From Clostridiales bacterium (lineage in GTDB: Bacteria > Bacillota > Clostridia > Christensenellales > Aristaeellaceae): a stretch of DNA of 9,246 bases. Shown here one piece after another: positions 7,753 to 9,246 of this stretch (its first letter is position 1; each line of letters begins with the position of its first letter). The notes under the pieces are model-generated. The model was not told the origin of the DNA, did no database searches, and was given only the letters and a program-made list of their open reading frames with translations. The position numbers and the translations under genes are program-made. The DNA lies in contig JAAZEI010000326.1 of NCBI GenBank assembly GCA_012512355.1, positions 1 through 9,246 of the forward strand. The letters run 5' to 3'.

Positions 7753-9072
7753 TTATTTTTCTCTTCTGAGCTGTTTGCTAATATCGTCTATGGCATTTCG
7801 CAAAGGCATGCTCGTTTTACTCAAGGCTTCGATTTTTGAACAACCATGGATCACAGTTGTATGGTCACGTCCGCCAAGACCTTCGCCAATTTTTGGCAGG
7901 GATGCACTGGTTAATTTACGAGACAGGTACATAACAATTTGCCGTGGTACGGTAAAACTCTGGTTGCGACGAGGTCCTCTGACTTCTTCGGGTGTTACAG
8001 CGTAATAGGCGCATACCGCTTCAATAATATCTTCAATATCAATTGAACTTGGTTGATGATCATGGAAAACCTCCCGCAAAGCCTCCTCTGCCAAGGGCAT
8101 ATCAATGTCCCTTTTAGAGAGCGATGCATAAGCAACCAGTCGGTTGAGGCTGCCTTCAAGTTCTCGAATATTAGAATCAACGCGTTGTGCGATTAACAGC
8201 AGTACATCGTCCCCTACCTTTATGAGTTCATCCGTTGCCTTCCGTCTGAGGATGGCGCAGCGCGTATCCACATCGGGCTTTTGTATATCAGCAATCAGCC
8301 CCCATTCAAAACGACTGCGAAGTCTCTCTTCCAGCCTGGCGATTTCTTTGGGAGGTCTGTCCGAAGAAATAATGATTTGTTTACCGGCATTATGAAGCGC
8401 GTTAAATGTATGAAAAAACTCTTCCTGTGTGCTGTCACGCCCGGCAATAAACTGAATATCATCAATAAGGAGGACATCGACATTGCGGTATTTCTCTCTA
8501 AAAGCCGCGTTTTTATTAGATTGAATGGCGGCCACCAACTCAATGGTAAAAGTTTCGCTTGTAACATACTCAATGCGAGTATCAGGCTTTTCATTAGCAA
8601 CAAAGTGACCTATCGCCTGCATCAAATGGGTCTTTCCAAGGCCCACACCCCCATAAATAAAAAACGGATTGTATGCGTTGGCCGGAGCATCTGCAACTGC
8701 CAGAGATGCCGCATGCGCAAAGCGATTGCCGCTGCCCACAATGAATGTATCAAAGGTATACCTGCTGTTAAGCTGTGGGGTGGGCTTCCTGAGCGGATCT
8801 CCGCCCTTTTTATAGTCAGCTGCCTGTTTGGGCGTGAGGATGGTCAATTTTAAATCCTTGCCTGTCACCTGCTTTAAGGCATTTGATATCATCAAAGAAT
8901 AACGCGGAACAACAAAGGTATGGTAATAATCCGCCACTGCTTCAACAAAATATTGATTGCCAGAGAAGTCCAGCGGCCGCAAAGCTGCTGCAATCCAAGT
9001 AGAGTAAGTAACCTCACTCATCTCCGCTCTCATGAGCTGGCAAGCCGCATCCCATACTGCCTCATGTTCCAA
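7753..9072 (-). CDS. dnaA: Chromosomal replication initiator protein DnaA (TTG start)
   Basis: DnaA binds DnaA boxes at oriC, forms an ATP-dependent filament, melts the origin and helps load the helicase. With the start chosen here it has 439 residues, close to other Firmicutes DnaAs. Domain I is about 1-80 (VWDAACQLMRAEMSEVTYSTW near the start) and is followed by a short linker. The AAA+ domain has Walker A GGVGLGKT (141-148), Walker B VLLIDD (200-205), sensor 1 IIISSDRP (233-240), an arginine-finger region RLRSRF (250-255) and sensor 2 NIRELEGSLNRL (301-312). Domain IV ends with the box-binding signature GGRDHTTVIHG (400-410). The TTG at 9070-9072 has GGAGG 8 bases upstream and yields MEHEAVW..., matching the family. 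In-frame ATGs at 9133-9135 and 9085-9087 lack ribosome sites and add an atypical 16-21 residue tail. It lies next to DnaA boxes and has its own terminator. Confidence 0.95.
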   Translation of the reverse strand: MEHEAVWDAACQLMRAEMSEVTYSTWIAAALRPLDFSGNQYFVEAVADYYHTFVVPRYSLMISNALKQVTGKDLKLTILTPKQAADYKKGGDPLRKPTPQLNSRYTFDTFIVGSGNRFAHAASLAVADAPANAYNPFFIYGGVGLGKTHLMQAIGHFVANEKPDTRIEYVTSETFTIELVAAIQSNKNAAFREKYRNVDVLLIDDIQFIAGRDSTQEEFFHTFNALHNAGKQIIISSDRPPKEIARLEERLRSRFEWGLIADIQKPDVDTRCAILRRKATDELIKVGDDVLLLIAQRVDSNIRELEGSLNRLVAYASLSKRDIDMPLAEEALREVFHDHQPSSIDIEDIIEAVCAYYAVTPEEVRGPRRNQSFTVPRQIVMYLSRKLTSASLPKIGEGLGGRDHTTVIHGCSKIEALSKTSMPLRNAIDDISKQLRREK

Positions 9073-9079
9073 TCCGTCG

Positions 9080-9085
9080 ACCTCC
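9080..9085 (-). promoter_or_regulatory. Ribosome binding site that fixes the dnaA TTG start
   Basis: GGAGGT on the minus strand has its GGAGG core (9081-9085) 8 bases before TTG (9070-9072). It overlaps the in-frame ATG at 9085-9087, so that ATG cannot use it. This is the only good Shine-Dalgarno match near the dnaA 5' end. Confidence 0.8.
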
Positions 9086-9176
9086 ATAGTATGTATTGCT
9101 TTATACAATCGTAACAACCTCTTAATGGTTAGCATTAGTTCAAAAATACGCCACTGAATACAGGCTATCTGTTAGT

Positions 9177-9185
9177 TGTGGATAA
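9177..9185 (-). promoter_or_regulatory. DnaA box 1 (perfect TTATCCACA)
   Basis: This is an exact consensus 9-mer on the minus strand, the nearer box to dnaA, and a binding site for DnaA in its ATP or ADP form. It has the same orientation as the box at 9192-9200, with starts 15 bases apart. It may also mediate autoregulation of dnaA. Confidence 0.92.
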
Positions 9186-9191
9186 CCAGAC

Positions 9192-9200
9192 TGTGGATAA
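9192..9200 (-). promoter_or_regulatory. DnaA box 2 (perfect TTATCCACA)
   Basis: This is a second exact consensus 9-mer on the minus strand, 6 bases beyond box 1 in direct repeat. Two perfect boxes this close together and directly upstream of dnaA are a strong sign of an origin. Confidence 0.92.
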
Positions 9201-9246
9201 GTACAGTATTTATCCGGTACAGCCTGAATGCTACCACAGAAAAGCC

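Larger units (their letters stand above)
9177..9246. other. oriC: Part of the replication origin (oriC) upstream of dnaA
   Basis: Two perfect DnaA boxes lie about 105-130 bases upstream of the dnaA start. The next stretch carries a direct repeat GTACAG (9201-9206 and 9217-9222) flanking a partial box TTATCC (9210-9215). The window ends here, so further boxes and the unwinding element are presumably beyond the edge. A weak dnaA promoter can be drawn on the minus strand, with TTATCC inside the first box as -35 and TGTATT about 17 bases on. That would fit DnaA autoregulation, but the match is poor. Confidence 0.75.

Noticed and set aside
8281..8853. 190-codon plus-strand frame inside dnaA
   Set aside because: It is antisense to the conserved AAA+ region of dnaA, has no recognisable domain and no ribosome site context, and is a typical shadow frame.

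Overview
The window looks like a piece of a Bacillota (Firmicutes) chromosome, most likely a clostridial lineage, lying directly beside the replication origin. Four things point that way. The class I heat-shock operon has the order hrcA-grpE-dnaK-dnaJ behind a perfect CIRCE operator. DnaK lacks the roughly 24-residue N-domain insertion typical of Gram-negative DnaKs. The Shine-Dalgarno sites are strong (GGAGG type). DnaA has a short linker domain and a TTG start. Base composition is moderate. The species cannot be named from this sequence.

Layout: all six genes lie on the minus strand, so they are read from right to left. At the right edge (about 9177-9246) are two perfect DnaA boxes, part of oriC. 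Next come dnaA (7753-9072, start re-assigned to TTG) and its intrinsic terminator (7706-7737). An AT-rich non-coding stretch follows, then the hrcA promoter (7515-7543) with CIRCE just downstream (7477-7503). The heat-shock operon runs hrcA (6413-7444), grpE (5830-6399), dnaK (3949-5772), dnaJ (2659-3792) and ends at an intrinsic terminator (2612-2643). A MATE-family efflux gene with its own near-consensus promoter occupies 1121-2518. About 410 non-coding bases follow (712-1120). The left edge holds a class I aminotransferase (1-711) that the window cuts just before its catalytic lysine.

How the genes work together: DnaA starts replication at the adjacent origin, and every gene here is read away from that origin, co-directionally with the presumed replication fork. 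HrcA represses its own operon through CIRCE. GrpE, DnaK and DnaJ form the Hsp70 folding machine. The transporter and the aminotransferase appear to be independent transcription units.

No novel defence system, mobile element or CRISPR array is visible. The most unusual point is the arrangement: dnaA is followed by a terminator and the heat-shock operon rather than by dnaN. Lesser points are the mis-callable dnaA and hrcA starts and several unexplained intergenic inverted repeats.
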